The notes under the pieces were generated by a model, which saw only the letters and a list, made by a program, of their open reading frames with translations, had not been told where the DNA came from and ran no database searches. Below are positions 1 to 10,949 of a DNA stretch of 64,000 bases, piece after piece. The position numbers and the translations under genes are program-made. The stretch comes from Stachybotrys elegans (Eukaryota; Ascomycota; Sordariomycetes; Hypocreales; Stachybotryaceae): the NCBI GenBank assembly GCA_020746835.1, contig JAGPNK010000018.1:434001-498000 (forward strand), read 5' to 3'. Position 1 is the first letter of the stretch. Every line of letters starts with the position of its first letter.

Positions 1-695
1 GACTGACCAAGAGGGCATATGACGTTTTCATATGCCACATCAGCCCTGTCCTCAACACAACCCGAGCCACACCCATCCTCCTCCACCCCTGGGTGCAGAT
101 GCATGACTCTGTGACTGGGCCCATCCATACCCATCCGTACCCATACACATGCCCATTCATTACCCACCTGTGACTGCCGGCCACATCTTTCTCATCTCAC
201 CCTCCCTCCCAAGTCCAGAGGCCCTGCAGCAGCAGCAACAACAGCAACAGGCTGCTGGCTTGTTCGACGTCATCGAGGTTACATTCATGTCTGTTTCGGC
301 ACGCAAATCCTGCGTCATATCTGTATGAGTTGCAAGAATAGGGGTCCTTGCATTCGAAGAACCCTGGGGCTGTAAACCTGTTTGGCCCATCTCCCGTATC
401 CCTCTGATATCACCCGGATCTGCCAGCCGAGCTGTTGCGTCATATGCAGAGTCCACTGCGGTAACCTGTTTGCCAGGACCGTTAATGTCACAAAAGAACG
501 ACATCCGGACAAGTGTTGTAGGGTGGTAATTTTTAATATTGTAATTTCTACCAAACCTAGCCTTGCGACACTGCCAGACATATCACAACCCCTTTAGTAC
601 CAGCTTCATTATTTCTCCATTATCCAAAGGTAGGCAAAGATGAGGAACACACACCAAGTCGTATACTTACATCGAGTCAGTAATACACAGCGACA
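1..695. other. Intergenic / upstream of acidic protein gene
   Basis: No gene is supported here. The stretch has a CAG/CAA-rich run near 225-255 and ends in the presumed promoter and leader of the gene starting at 696. ORFs on both strands are short, and their composition follows the simple-sequence run. Confidence 0.5.
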
Positions 696-1426
696 ATGTC
701 ATCCGCACAGAACAACAAAGACTCCTGGGCGGACTACGACGAGGACGACCAGTGGGGAAACGAGCAAGATAAGGAACACGACCAGGTCCACGAGGATCAG
801 AAGGCCGACCAGAAGGACGATCAGAAGGATGAGGAGAAGCCCAACACTGACGACGCCCTCAACAACGCCTCCAGCAGCGGTCAGCCTGAGCAGCCCGACA
901 TGAATGACGCCAAAGACAACAACACACCCGAGGGTGACGAGGCCAAGTCAGAAGCAAAGCCTGACGACAAACCCGAAGAGGTCAAGTCAGAAGCGAAGCC
1001 TGACGACAAGGCCGACAAGCCCGCAGAGAAGGCCCAAGATGAGGCAAAGCCCGAGCAGAGCAAGCCCAGGAACACCAAGCAAGCGACTGCTGAGCCCGAG
1101 GCTGAGGCCGACAACGCCAAGAGCAAGAACACCAAGCAGAGCAAGGTTGAAGAGGAGCACGATGATGAGGAAGAAGAGGATGACGATGACGATGACTACG
1201 ACAGTGAGGAAGACGAGGAAGAAGACGATGACGATGACGACGACGATGATGATAGTGAGGATGACGATGAAGACTACGACAGCGAGGAAGACTCCGAAGA
1301 GGAGGACGAGCCCGCCACGCCCACGGAGCGCCAGGCACCGACCGCGACCAAGAACAAGAAGAAGAAGGGAAAGGAGTGGTGGAATGAGAACGAAGACAAC
1401 TTGGGCAAGCAGATGGCGCATCGCCG

Positions 1427-1457
<31 letters not shown>

Positions 1458-1607
1458 CAAATGATGCAGCAACAGCAGCAGCAGCAGCAGCAGGGCGGCG
1501 GCGGCGGTGGCAAGAACCCCCTCAAGCTGCGCCTCGACCTCAACCTCGAGGTGGAAATTGAGCTCAAGGCCAGGATTCACGGTGATTTGACGCTGTCTCT
1601 CTTGTAA
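696..1607 (+). CDS. Acidic, poly-Gln low-complexity protein (303 aa)
   Basis: Unrecognised function. The start is the first ATG after a plausible leader. The N-terminal half is rich in Asp, Glu, Lys and Pro, with an imperfect repeat in which a KSEAKPDDK-type unit recurs near residues 85-110. A long Asp/Glu tract covers about 150-205. Two Gln runs separated by MM lie near 245-265, then a Gly run. The last 30 residues are the only ordered-looking part: alternating Leu with basic and acidic residues (KLRLDLNLEVEIELKARIHG), ending DLTLSLL. I recall a similar short C-terminal motif in many fungal proteins of unknown role. The stop TAA overlaps a GTAAGT donor, and splicing to an AG near 1726 would only swap the last residue for a few others. 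The gene seems complete and is probably disordered; a nuclear or chaperone-like role would be a guess. Confidence 0.8.
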
Positions 1608-3433
1608 GTAGCATACCATCTCCCCTCCCCTCCCCCTCCCCTTCTTTCCCCCTCCTCCCTTAATCCCCCCCCTTGTTTTCTCGCATATATCTTGTAAGAG
1701 GTGATCACTAAGGCTTACCAACCAGGGAAATGTAGTGAGGGACTATAATGGCTTACTATCTTATTCCTATTGCTCTGTACCTTGTTTCCTTTGTTCGTCA
1801 CTCGGTGACTACGTCGGCCGGAGGAGGAAGAAAGAATGCAAGACGTCTGGTGCTGTGGTTTCCGCCCGATATGTACACTAATGGTATTAACGAGTCATGT
1901 TTTCCATTTGCCGTTGCCGTCAGAAGAATATAATAATATCCACATCTTCCAAGCTCCCCCTCCGTGCCCTACGTAATGTTGATGAAATACGACCGAGACG
2001 TCAGAATGGCGACGTCGAAAAACTGGAACTAGCCCAAGCCACCAGCACGAGATGGCTGCGGCACAGCAAAAGCGCTGTGGCTGAATGGATGGATGCCGTT
2101 ATAGCCTAATGCTTCGGTCCCAAGAAGTGTGCTTCTGGCCCTGTTTTCCTTTCCCAACGGGACGGCTCCAAAGCTAAGAAGCACTCCCTGCGCCTGCAAG
2201 TGGACACGATCGTCGCGGTCCACATGGACTGATTGAATCCAGCGCCGTGGTCGCATCCAGCTTCTGAACTTGCAACGGGTGCCGAATTGCTGGAGAGCAT
2301 GCATGTGAGGTGTCAACGAAGTCGAAATCTCTGTCGTGGATGAGGATTGCTGGTATGCCGGATAACTCGCCAGCTCATAAACAACCTTTGACGTCCTCAG
2401 TCCTCATCGCCTTGATGTACTCAGCTTTGTACAGAGAGAGGAAATGATCACCTCAAAGTGCCCTCGCCTCGACCCTGGCCTTATTACCACTTCTCCGGAC
2501 AGTTCGACTTCATCAAGCACCGCGCCGGCGGCACACTCGGCGCCACGGCCGCCTCCAGGCCTCACCCGGCCATTGGATTGACAGTCCTCGAGGATAGCTT
2601 CACCGCTGGCTTCCATCCTTCCAGGAGCGGTGACTCTATCACGCCGTCCCTGAAGCCAAGCTCATGCCCCAGGGCGAAGCTGGCGGCGCCCTGCTAGCCC
2701 ATCTCTTCATCCTCATCACCCACGAATGATAGCGCCAGCAAGCTCCCTCCGACGACATCGGGCTCAGCTCCATCATGGGTATGCGCAGACACATATCCCC
2801 GCCTCCGCCTGAGACCCTCGACGACCCCGTCTTCGTGTCCTAGACCCGAGAGACCGGATCCGCGGTGAGACACGGCAAGGTCGCAAACCTTACTCTCGGG
2901 CTCCGACGCGCCACAGGGCATTCAACCCGGCCCTGTGGCTGTATACCTACACGCCTCTACCTTTGAGCCCACGCCGCTGCTACACAGTCTTACAGTCTTA
3001 CTGTCGTGGCAGGGTTGGGGCTGTACGAGGTGGGCTTTGAGAGCGCACAACATGGGTCTGAAGTGTTTGTGATGCCGCTACGCTGGTGAATGGGCGGCTT
3101 ATTGCAATGAGTCGTCTCGTGTAAGATGGCAGAATGGACATCGCGCTGTCCTTGGACGATAAAACAATCCCTCAGGTTATGAGCCAGACGAAGACAGGTT
3201 TCATGCGGTAGGCATTCATTCCAGCAAGCTATCAGAGTTGTATGGTCGAACGTAGTTGGCAGAACAAAAGGAATTTATTATCAGGTGTATAGATAGATGG
3301 TACGTGGGTTGACAAAATAACTGGCCGCCGAATGGTGCAACCGCAGGATATATCGCGTCCTCGTATAACAGCCTCCCAAATTAACAATACAGTACAGAAC
3401 CGCCAACATGTTACCAACTCGTCCCCTCGCCCA
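1608..3433. other. Intergenic, with a possible gene relic near 2450-2920
   Basis: There is a pyrimidine-rich stretch at 1620-1670 just after the acidic gene. From about 2450 to 2920 the base composition becomes GC-rich and codon-like in several short frames, e.g. a plus-strand frame reading FDFIKHRAGGTLG. No frame stays open beyond 80 codons, and I do not recognise a family. This may be the remains of a decayed gene, but I cannot name it. Confidence 0.3.
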
Positions 3434-4805
3434 CTATGGTGCCGTCTTGGGCTCCTCGGGCTCTTGGTTCGGGACATACTTCTGCAGGTCTTGTCCCAGC
3501 TGCATTATGGACACGAGGCGCTCGTGTAGGTCGTGGCAGGAGGCCACAAGGGTCGCGACGCCGCTCTCGACCCTCAGAGGCTCATTGACTCCCGGCGTCG
3601 CGCAGAGGATCTGGTGGATCGAGTGTCGCAGCTTCAACTCGACCTCAACAAGGCGATCTAGTGCTGTTAGACTGCTGTATCGTGACGATGGGAGTACGAG
3701 ATGCTTACCTTTTACAGATGCTAGACAGGTGTCCATGAAGATGAGCTGGCGAATGTTCTCAAACTGCTGCACCTCGGGGAGCGTGTTGTAGGGGACAATG
3801 GTGGTCTGCATGGGTGAGCAGCTCTGCTTCTCCTCATCTGGTTCGGTCAGCTTCTATCCTCTTCCAAGAGATGCGCGACAACGTACCAATGAAAGCAGCG
3901 TTTCGGAAGGCCTGCAAGACGTCGTCGTCTTGGGCCTGTCGTGGTAGAGTGGCCAGCAGACACGCGGCGACGGGGAGCCGGTAAGGGCCAAACAGCCGCC
4001 CAACACAAATGGCCGACTCAATCTCAGCCTTGCTCGTCAGGGGCCGCTCCTTCATGGGCGCGCAGAAGCCCTCGCGCTGTCGGATGACTTCGTTGGACCA
4101 TTCAAAGGTGCCGATGGTGACGCGGTTGATCATGTCGGGCGAGAAGCGCGACAGGCCGGCGGAGAGCATGTCGTGCGCCGAGACGATCTGCGCCTTGCCC
4201 ATGATCTTGAGGGCGCCCTGGGAGATGTACTCGCCAAAGTAGTAGAAGCCGGACAGCGTGGGGTGCTTGCGGCGGCGGAGGCTTCCAAAGTCGGTCAGGC
4301 GCGAGTCGTGCGGCGCAAAGGCGTCAATCAGGTCCATGTCGCGGACAAAGACACCGCGGGGGAGGCCAGTAGTGGCGATGACGAGGAGCTTGATGTCGCT
4401 CCAGTCGACCCTGTGCTTGTGGTGCAGGATCCGCATGTAGTGCAGGGCGTAGAGGAGGGAGCTGGTCCACGAGACGAGGTTGTCGTCGACCTCGCCGCTG
4501 CGGTATCGCAGGTGCTGGAAGACCATGCTGGCGACGCGGCTATCGTCGTCCCAGTCGAAGATGTCCCTCTTGCTCCATGCCGTCTTGTGCGCCGCCTCGT
4601 GGGACTTGACCCAGCCGTCGTCGGTGGTTCCGGCCGAGTTGCTGGTGAATACGCGGAAGAGGTACGTCGGGACCACGTCGAATTTCTCGCGCAGCCACTC
4701 CTTGCTGCCGCGCGGCTGGAAGAGGAGGTAGTCCTGCTCGGGTTCGGCCTTGGGCGCCGGCGGCGGGACGGCAGGGACCTCGGTGATGGTTTTGGTGATG
4801 GTCAT
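3434..4805 (-). CDS. DUF7587-like hypothetical protein, three exons
   Basis: Predicted 423 aa from exons 4805-3887, 3837-3709 and 3657-3434. The first intron (3838-3886) has a GTACGT donor. The second (3658-3708) has GTAAGC and ends CTAG; at 51 bp without a stop it could also be retained, giving 440 aa. The N-terminus is Pro-rich, followed by a globular region starting YLFRVFTSNSAG and containing SWTSSLLYAL, in the style of the fungal DUF7587 domain. The C-terminal part after LPEVQQFENIRQLIF is helical. No membrane segment or signal peptide is seen. Function is unknown; DUF7587-like regions are common in Sordariomycete genomes. The family call is from remembered pattern, not a search. Confidence 0.72.
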
Positions 4806-5382
4806 TTTGCGGGTGTTGGTGCGGCGGTCGTTGCACTTGGTCTCTATCCCTCTGGTACGGTCAGGCGTGGATTTGCAGAGTGAATGAGTTGGTTGCTATT
4901 AAGTCGAGCCTGGATGATGATGTTGAAGCTGGAGTTGGAGCATTCGACTGGATGGCAAGGCGACAGATATTTATCACCCTTGCCGTGGCAACCTTTTGGA
5001 CTCTCCCTGAGACCCTCGACTGCTATCAGGCCGAGACAGGAAGTTGCTAACGACAAAGAGTTGCAAACGACGGGTGTTGTCAGGGCCTGCACCAATGGCA
5101 TATGCTGGGAACGTCGGACGGAAGCAGGTTCTTGGGCAATGGGATATTGTATCATTGCTATGTTCTTATTTGCTGCACGTGGAGGACGACGAAAGCATAA
5201 AAGGTCTTAGAAGTCTCCCAATTTACATGGTGCTTGACACTGAGACATGGCGGCTCGCTGGTGTGAGACTTGCATGCACTGGGAAAGCAGAGGGTGGGAG
5301 GGGGAATGCAGGCAAGATTATGGATACAAAATGCCCTGATAAGCCAATCTCGAGACGCTCCCGGACGAAGGCAGACCGTCGC
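4806..5382. other. Intergenic between two minus-strand genes
   Basis: Upstream region of the DUF7587-like gene and 3' region of the membrane protein. Only short overlapping ORFs are present, none with family features. Confidence 0.45.
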
Positions 5383-6529
5383 TCACAATTTCTTCTTGGA
5401 GGGAGACGAGTCGCTGTTCCAAGACACCAACACCTCTTCTCTGAACCACCATCCCAGTAACAACACGTTGCCCACGCCCGACACGGCGTAGGTGGTAAGC
5501 CCAGCCAGCAACATGGCAGGCCAGGAAACAGACGTCAGGCGTGCCGATTTGAGCGCGGCGAGCTGGTGCGCAAGCCACAGCAGCGACGCTCCAAACCCGC
5601 ACAGCCAGTCGTACTGAAGCAGGGTGCGAAAGACGGTGTCCATGTCGGGGGGGATCTCGATAAAGTGCTTGGGGAAGAAGATGGCAAATGTCGTCATCCC
5701 GGATGCAGCCTTGGTGTAGCGGAAGACGGCGGCGTTGAGGAGGGCGATGACGGCGACGGCGATGCGGACCGAGACAATGTGATTTCTTGGAGGGGACAGG
5801 ATGCTGCAGGCAGCGGCGGTTGCCAGGAGAAGGGCGGAACACCACATGGGATACGGCTGCCAGATCCAGTTCCACCAGTGTCGAGCCTCGAGGTCGGGAT
5901 GCAGGTAAGACAGCAGGTGAGGAATGGTGTAGCCAGCAACCACGGCGGGTAGGACGACGGCTGCATACGAGGGATCGATGCGGCGAGCGTCTCTGGGGGC
6001 CAGACGGCTGAGAGGAATGCAAACATGCAGAGCGTAGAAGTAGATGGGGCCCATTATGCCCAGGCTGGCGAGCTGCGCGGCAAAGGCAGTAATGAATGGG
6101 CTGCTCAGTCAACAACCGAGCGCAGGAACACACGAAGGGGAAAGGAAATGCTCACTAGGCAAAGATGGTGCCCTTGGCGCTCCCGCGGCAAGACTCAAAC
6201 AGCATGATGGCGTACATGGCGGTGAACTCGACCAGGAAGGTCAACGACTGCCAGTAGGCGACGGGGTCGGCGAAGGAGTAGAGCTGGAACATGGCCATGG
6301 AGATGACGGAGAAGAGCTGGTCCAGGGCCGCGACGCCGTAAAAGGTGCTGCGCAGCGGGACGTCGATGCCGTTGTGCTCGTAGCGGCCGGCGGCCGTCAC
6401 CTTGTCCATGAAGGGCGTCGTGACGGGCAGCGCCTGGAGGAAGACGTGGATCATGGCGGCGGCGGCGGCGAGGATGGGCAGGCCGAGGATGGCGCGCCGC
6501 AGCCGTCCTTGGGAGGGGGTCGAAGCCAT
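5383..6529 (-). CDS. Polytopic membrane protein, about 9 TM segments
   Basis: Two exons (6529-6156 and 6100-5383) joined over a 55-bp intron with a GTGAGC donor. The junction codon becomes TAC, and the frame closes at 363 aa. About nine hydrophobic helices are visible: residues 10-30, 60-85, 95-112, 125-150, 165-190, 215-235, 240-262, 295-320 and 325-350. The loop after TM1 carries GRYEHNGIDVPLRSTFYG, which looks like a conserved family signature. The C-terminus ends in a Lys-rich tail (SPSKKKL) that could act as an ER-retrieval signal. The overall shape is reminiscent of uncharacterised multi-pass proteins found in some indole-diterpene clusters (PaxA/AtmA type), but no such cluster genes are adjacent, so I leave the function open. 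Confidence 0.8.
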
Positions 6530-7124
6530 GATGAAGCCGGCTGCCTATCTGACTTGGTGAAGCAGAGAGAGTGAATGAGGAGGAGAGGTGAGATGGCGCT
6601 GCTCATGTTCCCCTGAGGGCGGGTTTTATCAGGACCTGGAGCTCCCAGGCGCCGCGCCAAGCCATTGCAATTCGCGTCTGCTTGCCTTTCATCGTTTCAC
6701 CGCCGTGGTGGAAGCCGTACATCTCGTAAATCGTATAGCGGAACATCTCCGGGTTGGAGTCAGAGTCCACAGTCCACAGGCTCCAAAATAATGACGAAAC
6801 TGGATGCTACCTACCTTGTGGCAGTCCCTGTGGCAGTGACTGTGGCAGTGATTGTGGCTAGTGATAATCCCAGCCAAATGAGGTCAGGCTACCCGGGACT
6901 TGAATATTTTGAATATTTCCAGATGCGAATGGTCAAGAAATAATACTGTCCGAAATAGTCACGACTTACTATTGTATTCCCTTTTGAGTTTATAATTGCC
7001 CCCTTGTCAATGCAGAGCATGGATTCGCTCTCTATCTGCAATTGATCGGAGAGAATTTCCAACCAATATTCTCTCTCCCCGGTAAAAGCAATAGTCCTTC
7101 GCTAACCCATCCCCTTTCATTCCT
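6530..7124. other. Intergenic
   Basis: Promoter side of the membrane-protein gene, then the 3' region of the alkyltransferase-like gene. Around 6820-6870 there is a short run of imperfect repeats of GTGGCAGTSMCTGTGGCAGTG type. No gene is seen. Confidence 0.45.
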
Positions 7125-7672
7125 TCATTGCCGTATCTCGTCATTCTCACCCTCATCATCTTCACCTTCGTCCCCAGAAACGTCCGACGGCAGGTCATTC
7201 GGAAACCACCCGTACGCGGCAAAGTCGACGGTGAACTCGCCCAGCGCCCCGCGTGTCACCTCGACGCCCTCGGCCTGCAGGGCGGTTGCCTGGTTGCGCG
7301 AGCCCGACGGCTGCGAGCTGCCCGATACACCTATGTTTTAGCGAGCTCTTACCATTTACCAAAAAGACATGGGAGTGTACCGTGGGGAGATGGCGCCCTT
7401 GGCGTTGATGACGCGCTGCCACGGCACGTTGGTGTTGTTAAAGGGCGCCGAGGCGTCAGCCGGCAGCTGCTTGAGGGCCACGCCCACCTGACGAGGCCGC
7501 TGGGCTGTGACGTGTTACTGCACTGCGTTGCACTTGAGAACGACGAGGACGGCTTACGGGTGCCAATCAGCATGGCAATGTGACCGTACGTTGTGACTCT
7601 CCCCGCCGGGATCTGCTGCACGGCCGTGTAGACGGCGGCGAAAAAGGCCTCGGCCTCATCGGATCGGGCCAT
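7125..7672 (-). CDS. atl1: Alkyltransferase-like DNA repair protein (Atl1 type)
   Basis: Three exons (7672-7558, 7504-7381, 7317-7125; introns of 53 and 63 bp) close at 143 aa. The protein opens with a DEAEAFFAAVYTAV helix and IPAGRVTTYGHIA, then MLIGTPQRPRQVGVAL across the first splice, then VPWQRVINAKGAISPR, and ends with VDFAAYGWFPND. These are the landmarks of the MGMT/Atl DNA-binding domain. Where MGMT has the PCHRV alkyl-acceptor cysteine, this protein has PWQRV. By established knowledge Trp at this position marks ATL proteins, which bind O6-alkylguanine without removing the alkyl group and hand the lesion to nucleotide excision repair (S. pombe Atl1). The tail after residue 125 is acidic. 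The protein is presumably nuclear. Correct choice of the third-exon acceptor (7318) is needed to keep the conserved frame. Confidence 0.88.
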
Positions 7673-9630
7673 CTACGGCGCAGTGGCTCGCTACGGTGCT
7701 ACCAAGAGATGGCGCCAAGGGATGCCAGGTATGAAGAGGTATTGCGGGTAGACTGAGGTAGGCTCAGGTATGAAGGGAGGAGGGCGGATGGAGCCGCCTT
7801 ACTTGTTCGCTACAGCCCATTTCCCGATGGCTTGGACTTGGCGCGCCAGATTGCCAGCGGCGCAGCAGCGCAGCTCCCTGTAAGTGGCGGTCGGCACCTT
7901 CGGCCAGCCCCTGTCTCTTCTCATCTCTTCCCTCCTCCTCACGCATCGGATTGCCCGGTGCGAGCGGACAAGCAAGATGCCGCCAACCCGACAATAACCA
8001 ACGCCAAGAGGAGAGGTCAATGAACAGAGAGGGAAGGATTTGGGGGCTGTCGCAGATTTCGAGCCACGGACTTTTACTGGAACCCGCCACGACATTCCAT
8101 GAGAGCCCCTGCTGTGGCTGCTGCACATGCACATGTCCACAGCATACAACGTAGCATCTTTCTGCGAGGTTAATCTCGCCTCATTCCGGCAGGCAGTGGC
8201 TGGAATCCCATCACATCATAGTCGAGCAGCACAAGAAACTGAGCTGCGCCTGCTTGGTGCGATTGATGGCGGTGAGCAAGCAGCAGCTTCTTCAGCCGCC
8301 CGTGTCTCACGGCATGCCGGACTCGCGACGACGCCGCCTAGTCTTTGTTATAAGCAGCCACGGGCTTGAACTACTGATACTCTGCATACTCACGGCTAGC
8401 CAATTCATCGCAAGAGAATTGACAGCGGCGAGGGTTTCCGCTCCACTGCATATTTTAGCGATTGACGTATTACGCCGAACCAAAGACCCAGGCAGGATCT
8501 GGCCCCCTGGGTGATCTGATCTAGCCCAGCACTATGCTAAAAAAAGGGAAGCAGCCAAGCAGGGCCCGATGCAGAGAGGGAATAGGGCTTGGCGATGTGA
8601 GATTGATTGCTTGGATTGATTCCCCAAAAGAGTCTTCTGTGGGGAAGCGCAGCCAGATGGAATCTCGCTGTTTCAGCCCAGTCCAAAATAGATGCATCCT
8701 CTGCGACTCCATCTTGCTGTTTCTGTCGCTGCTGGCTGCAGGACGAGAAGAGAGGGAGCCCAAGTTGCAGGATCCCCCATGGCCGCACACAACTTCCCGA
8801 GCCGAGCTTCAACACGAACCGCATTCTCGCTGATCGATTCACTGTTGATCGATTCACCGTTCATCAATCAATCGATAGACAGCATATTTCTGCCCATCAT
8901 CGAGCAACAACCGTGCTGTAGAAAAGCACAGAGCACCCGGCGAATACTAATTATGGCACAAGATTTGCGCTGATCCGGAACGGCTCCCACCAACCAAACT
9001 CTACCTCACTGTGCGCCTGGACCAAATTCTCACCCTTCTCTAGTCAGTCGTATTTTTGTGGATTCCTCTGCCTTGATTCCATTCCTCTTTGGCAGCACCG
9101 GCGCAAAAACCACCAAGCTAAGCACCAGCACAAGCCCTGACCTGAACCCAAGAGGACAATGACGCACCAATACAGCTAATAATATCGAAGCCGAAGCCAT
9201 AAGCCCCAACCTTTCAGCCGCCAAGTCGCCCTTCCCCGTCACACGCCCCCATCCCTTCTGTTAGTCTCTGTTAGTCTCTGTTGGTAGCGGTGGCTAGGAT
9301 TTCTTGGTGAAGCCTCCCCCAGACTAGCCATGTGCCGAGGCAGTCAGGGCTGGCTCCATCGCGACTCGCTCCCGCATCACAGACCTCCATTTTGACCGTG
9401 GGTGGGAAATATTGCGCCGATACGCCATCGCCTCAAGCCACCCGAGGCCACCTCCTCGAGATATAAAGTATTGTCTTCGTCCGTGGAATTTGTGGAAAGA
9501 TCTTCAGAATATCATCACCATCCAACAACCAACCAACCAACCAATCTCCTACTTCCAACCACTCCACACTCTTCCACTTACACAAACCTTCTTCCACACC
9601 CAACCCCCTCTATCACACACAATCTACACA
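7673..9630. other. Long intergenic region with promoter of the SnoaL-like gene
   Basis: Nearly 2 kb without a supportable gene. Several ORFs of about 90-120 codons overlap on both strands (e.g. 7799-8149 minus), with no motifs. Small repeats occur: two copies of TGATCGATTCAC with one following base changed near 8834-8865, and repeated TTAGTCTCTGT near 9260-9280. The end (about 9490-9630) is rich in CA and TC and has CCAACCAACC repeats. It looks like the unstructured 5' leader of a strongly expressed gene, running straight into the ATG at 9631. Confidence 0.45.
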
Positions 9631-10467
9631 ATGGCTCCTCAGGCTGGCTCCATCTACCGCAGCTGGGTTGACTCTGTCAACGCCCGCAACTGGGACGAGG
9701 CCCTCAACCTGCTCGCCCCCTCGGTCGAGTACAACAGCCACGAGAGCTCCAGCGAGGCCGCCGTCGGCCTCATCAAGGCCCACATCACCGAGACCATGCC
9801 TGACAATAAGACCGACATTGACACCCTCGTCGTCGACCGCTCCGGCCTCAAGGTCGCCGCCCGCCTCATCCACCACGCCACCCTCGCCAAGCCCTACAAG
9901 AAGGCCGAGGTCACCGGCAAGCCCATCGAGTGGGCCGAGAACGTCTGGACCTACTTCAACGAGGACGGCAAGATTGTCAAGATCATCAGCATCTCCGACT
10001 CCGAGGCCATCAACCGCAACACCGAGTCCGTCCCCCGCACCCCGGCCGAGCCCCGTTCCCTTCCTGCCGAGCCCCAGAACCTCGCCCTCGCCTACCAGAC
10101 CTACATGCAGTCCATGCAGGCCGGCACCATGGCCGTCGAGTTCCCCAAGTTCATCCACCCCACCTCGTACCACAACAACGTGCCCCTGACCATCCCCCAC
10201 CTCATGGGCCTGCTCGCCAACATCTTTGGCAGCATCCAGGACCTCGACGTCAAGCTGCTCGACCTCATCGTCGACGAGGACTCCCAGCAGATTGCCGGCC
10301 GCTTCCAGTTCGGCGGTCTCCCCAACAAGGAGTTCTTCGGCATCCCCCCCACCGGCAAGACTGTTCAGTTCACTGAGCACCCCCTCTACCAGATCCACGA
10401 GGGCAAGATCCTCCGCGTCTGGACCTTGCACGACCTCGAGGCTTACCGCAAGTGCCTTGAGGCTTAA
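9631..10467 (+). CDS. SnoaL-like double-domain protein
   Basis: Intronless, 278 aa. The ATG at 9631 sits in a good context (CACAATGGC) after a CA-rich leader; the in-frame ORF extends upstream but with non-coding composition. Two NTF2-like/SnoaL-type halves are visible. Residues 1-130 start YRSWVDSVNARNWDEALNLL and end in WTYFNEDGKIVKIISISD. Residues 150-275 start with a YMQSMQAG helix and end FTEHPLYQIHEGKILRVWTLHD. This fold covers polyketide cyclases, dehydratases and small hydroxylases, so the chemistry cannot be read off. Codon use is strongly C-ending (GCC, AAC, CTC), more so than in most neighbours, which suggests high expression. No signal peptide or membrane segment is seen. No biosynthetic partners lie adjacent apart from the SDR convergent with it. 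Confidence 0.82.
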   Translation: MAPQAGSIYRSWVDSVNARNWDEALNLLAPSVEYNSHESSSEAAVGLIKAHITETMPDNKTDIDTLVVDRSGLKVAARLIHHATLAKPYKKAEVTGKPIEWAENVWTYFNEDGKIVKIISISDSEAINRNTESVPRTPAEPRSLPAEPQNLALAYQTYMQSMQAGTMAVEFPKFIHPTSYHNNVPLTIPHLMGLLANIFGSIQDLDVKLLDLIVDEDSQQIAGRFQFGGLPNKEFFGIPPTGKTVQFTEHPLYQIHEGKILRVWTLHDLEAYRKCLEA

Positions 10468-10949
10468 ATGTCTGCTCTCTGCATTTCCTCTTTCCTTGCT
10501 GTTGTTGTCGTCCGGGTGTTCATGGCTGCTTTGAGCGAGTCGCTAAAAGTCTACCGCGTCTCTGAGAGACCTGAGCTTACGGTATAGAATTGGGTTAGCG
10601 AGAATTGCATCTTACGTCTTGTATTAATGCGTCATATTGACGCAGAATATATCAAATTCATGATTAAAAATATCCCTGTGCTGTGACTAGTCTGACGATC
10701 CCTTCATTGTCTGCCCCTGTTCTTGCCTGTGGGCAACAGGGCAACCAGCATTGCTTGTATATATTATTGTGCTTCTTTCCTCAGTACATGCGCCTGCTCC
10801 ATCGCAAAGAGATACCCCTGTGGCTTATATTGCAGATGCATAATACACCCCGGAACCATAAATGTAGTAAGCAAAGAACGTGTTACAAAAAGACCAAGAT
10901 ACTATATTGTGTGGCTACAGAATAGAGAGGAGAATGTATCGCTGCTAAT
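10468..10949. terminator. Shared 3' region of convergent SnoaL-like and SDR genes
   Basis: The two genes converge here. Near 10632-10648 a GCGTCATATTGACGC palindrome could form a small hairpin, and AT-rich polyadenylation-type sequence follows. This is an inferred 3'-end region, not a bacterial-style terminator. Confidence 0.3.

Noticed and set aside
987..1721. Minus-strand Leu-rich ORF of 244 codons
   Set aside because: It is the antisense of the Asp/Glu and Gln tracts; poly-Leu is the expected shadow of CAG and GAN runs.
4173..4883. Plus-strand ORF of 236 codons over the DUF7587-like gene
   Set aside because: Val/Asp/Gly-rich antisense frame of a spliced minus-strand gene with better coding features.
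9613..10431. Minus-strand Gly/Val/Leu-rich ORF of 272 codons
   Set aside because: Antisense of the C-ending codons of the SnoaL-like gene; no motifs. The same applies to 34633-35457 and 35671-36255 opposite the aminopeptidase.
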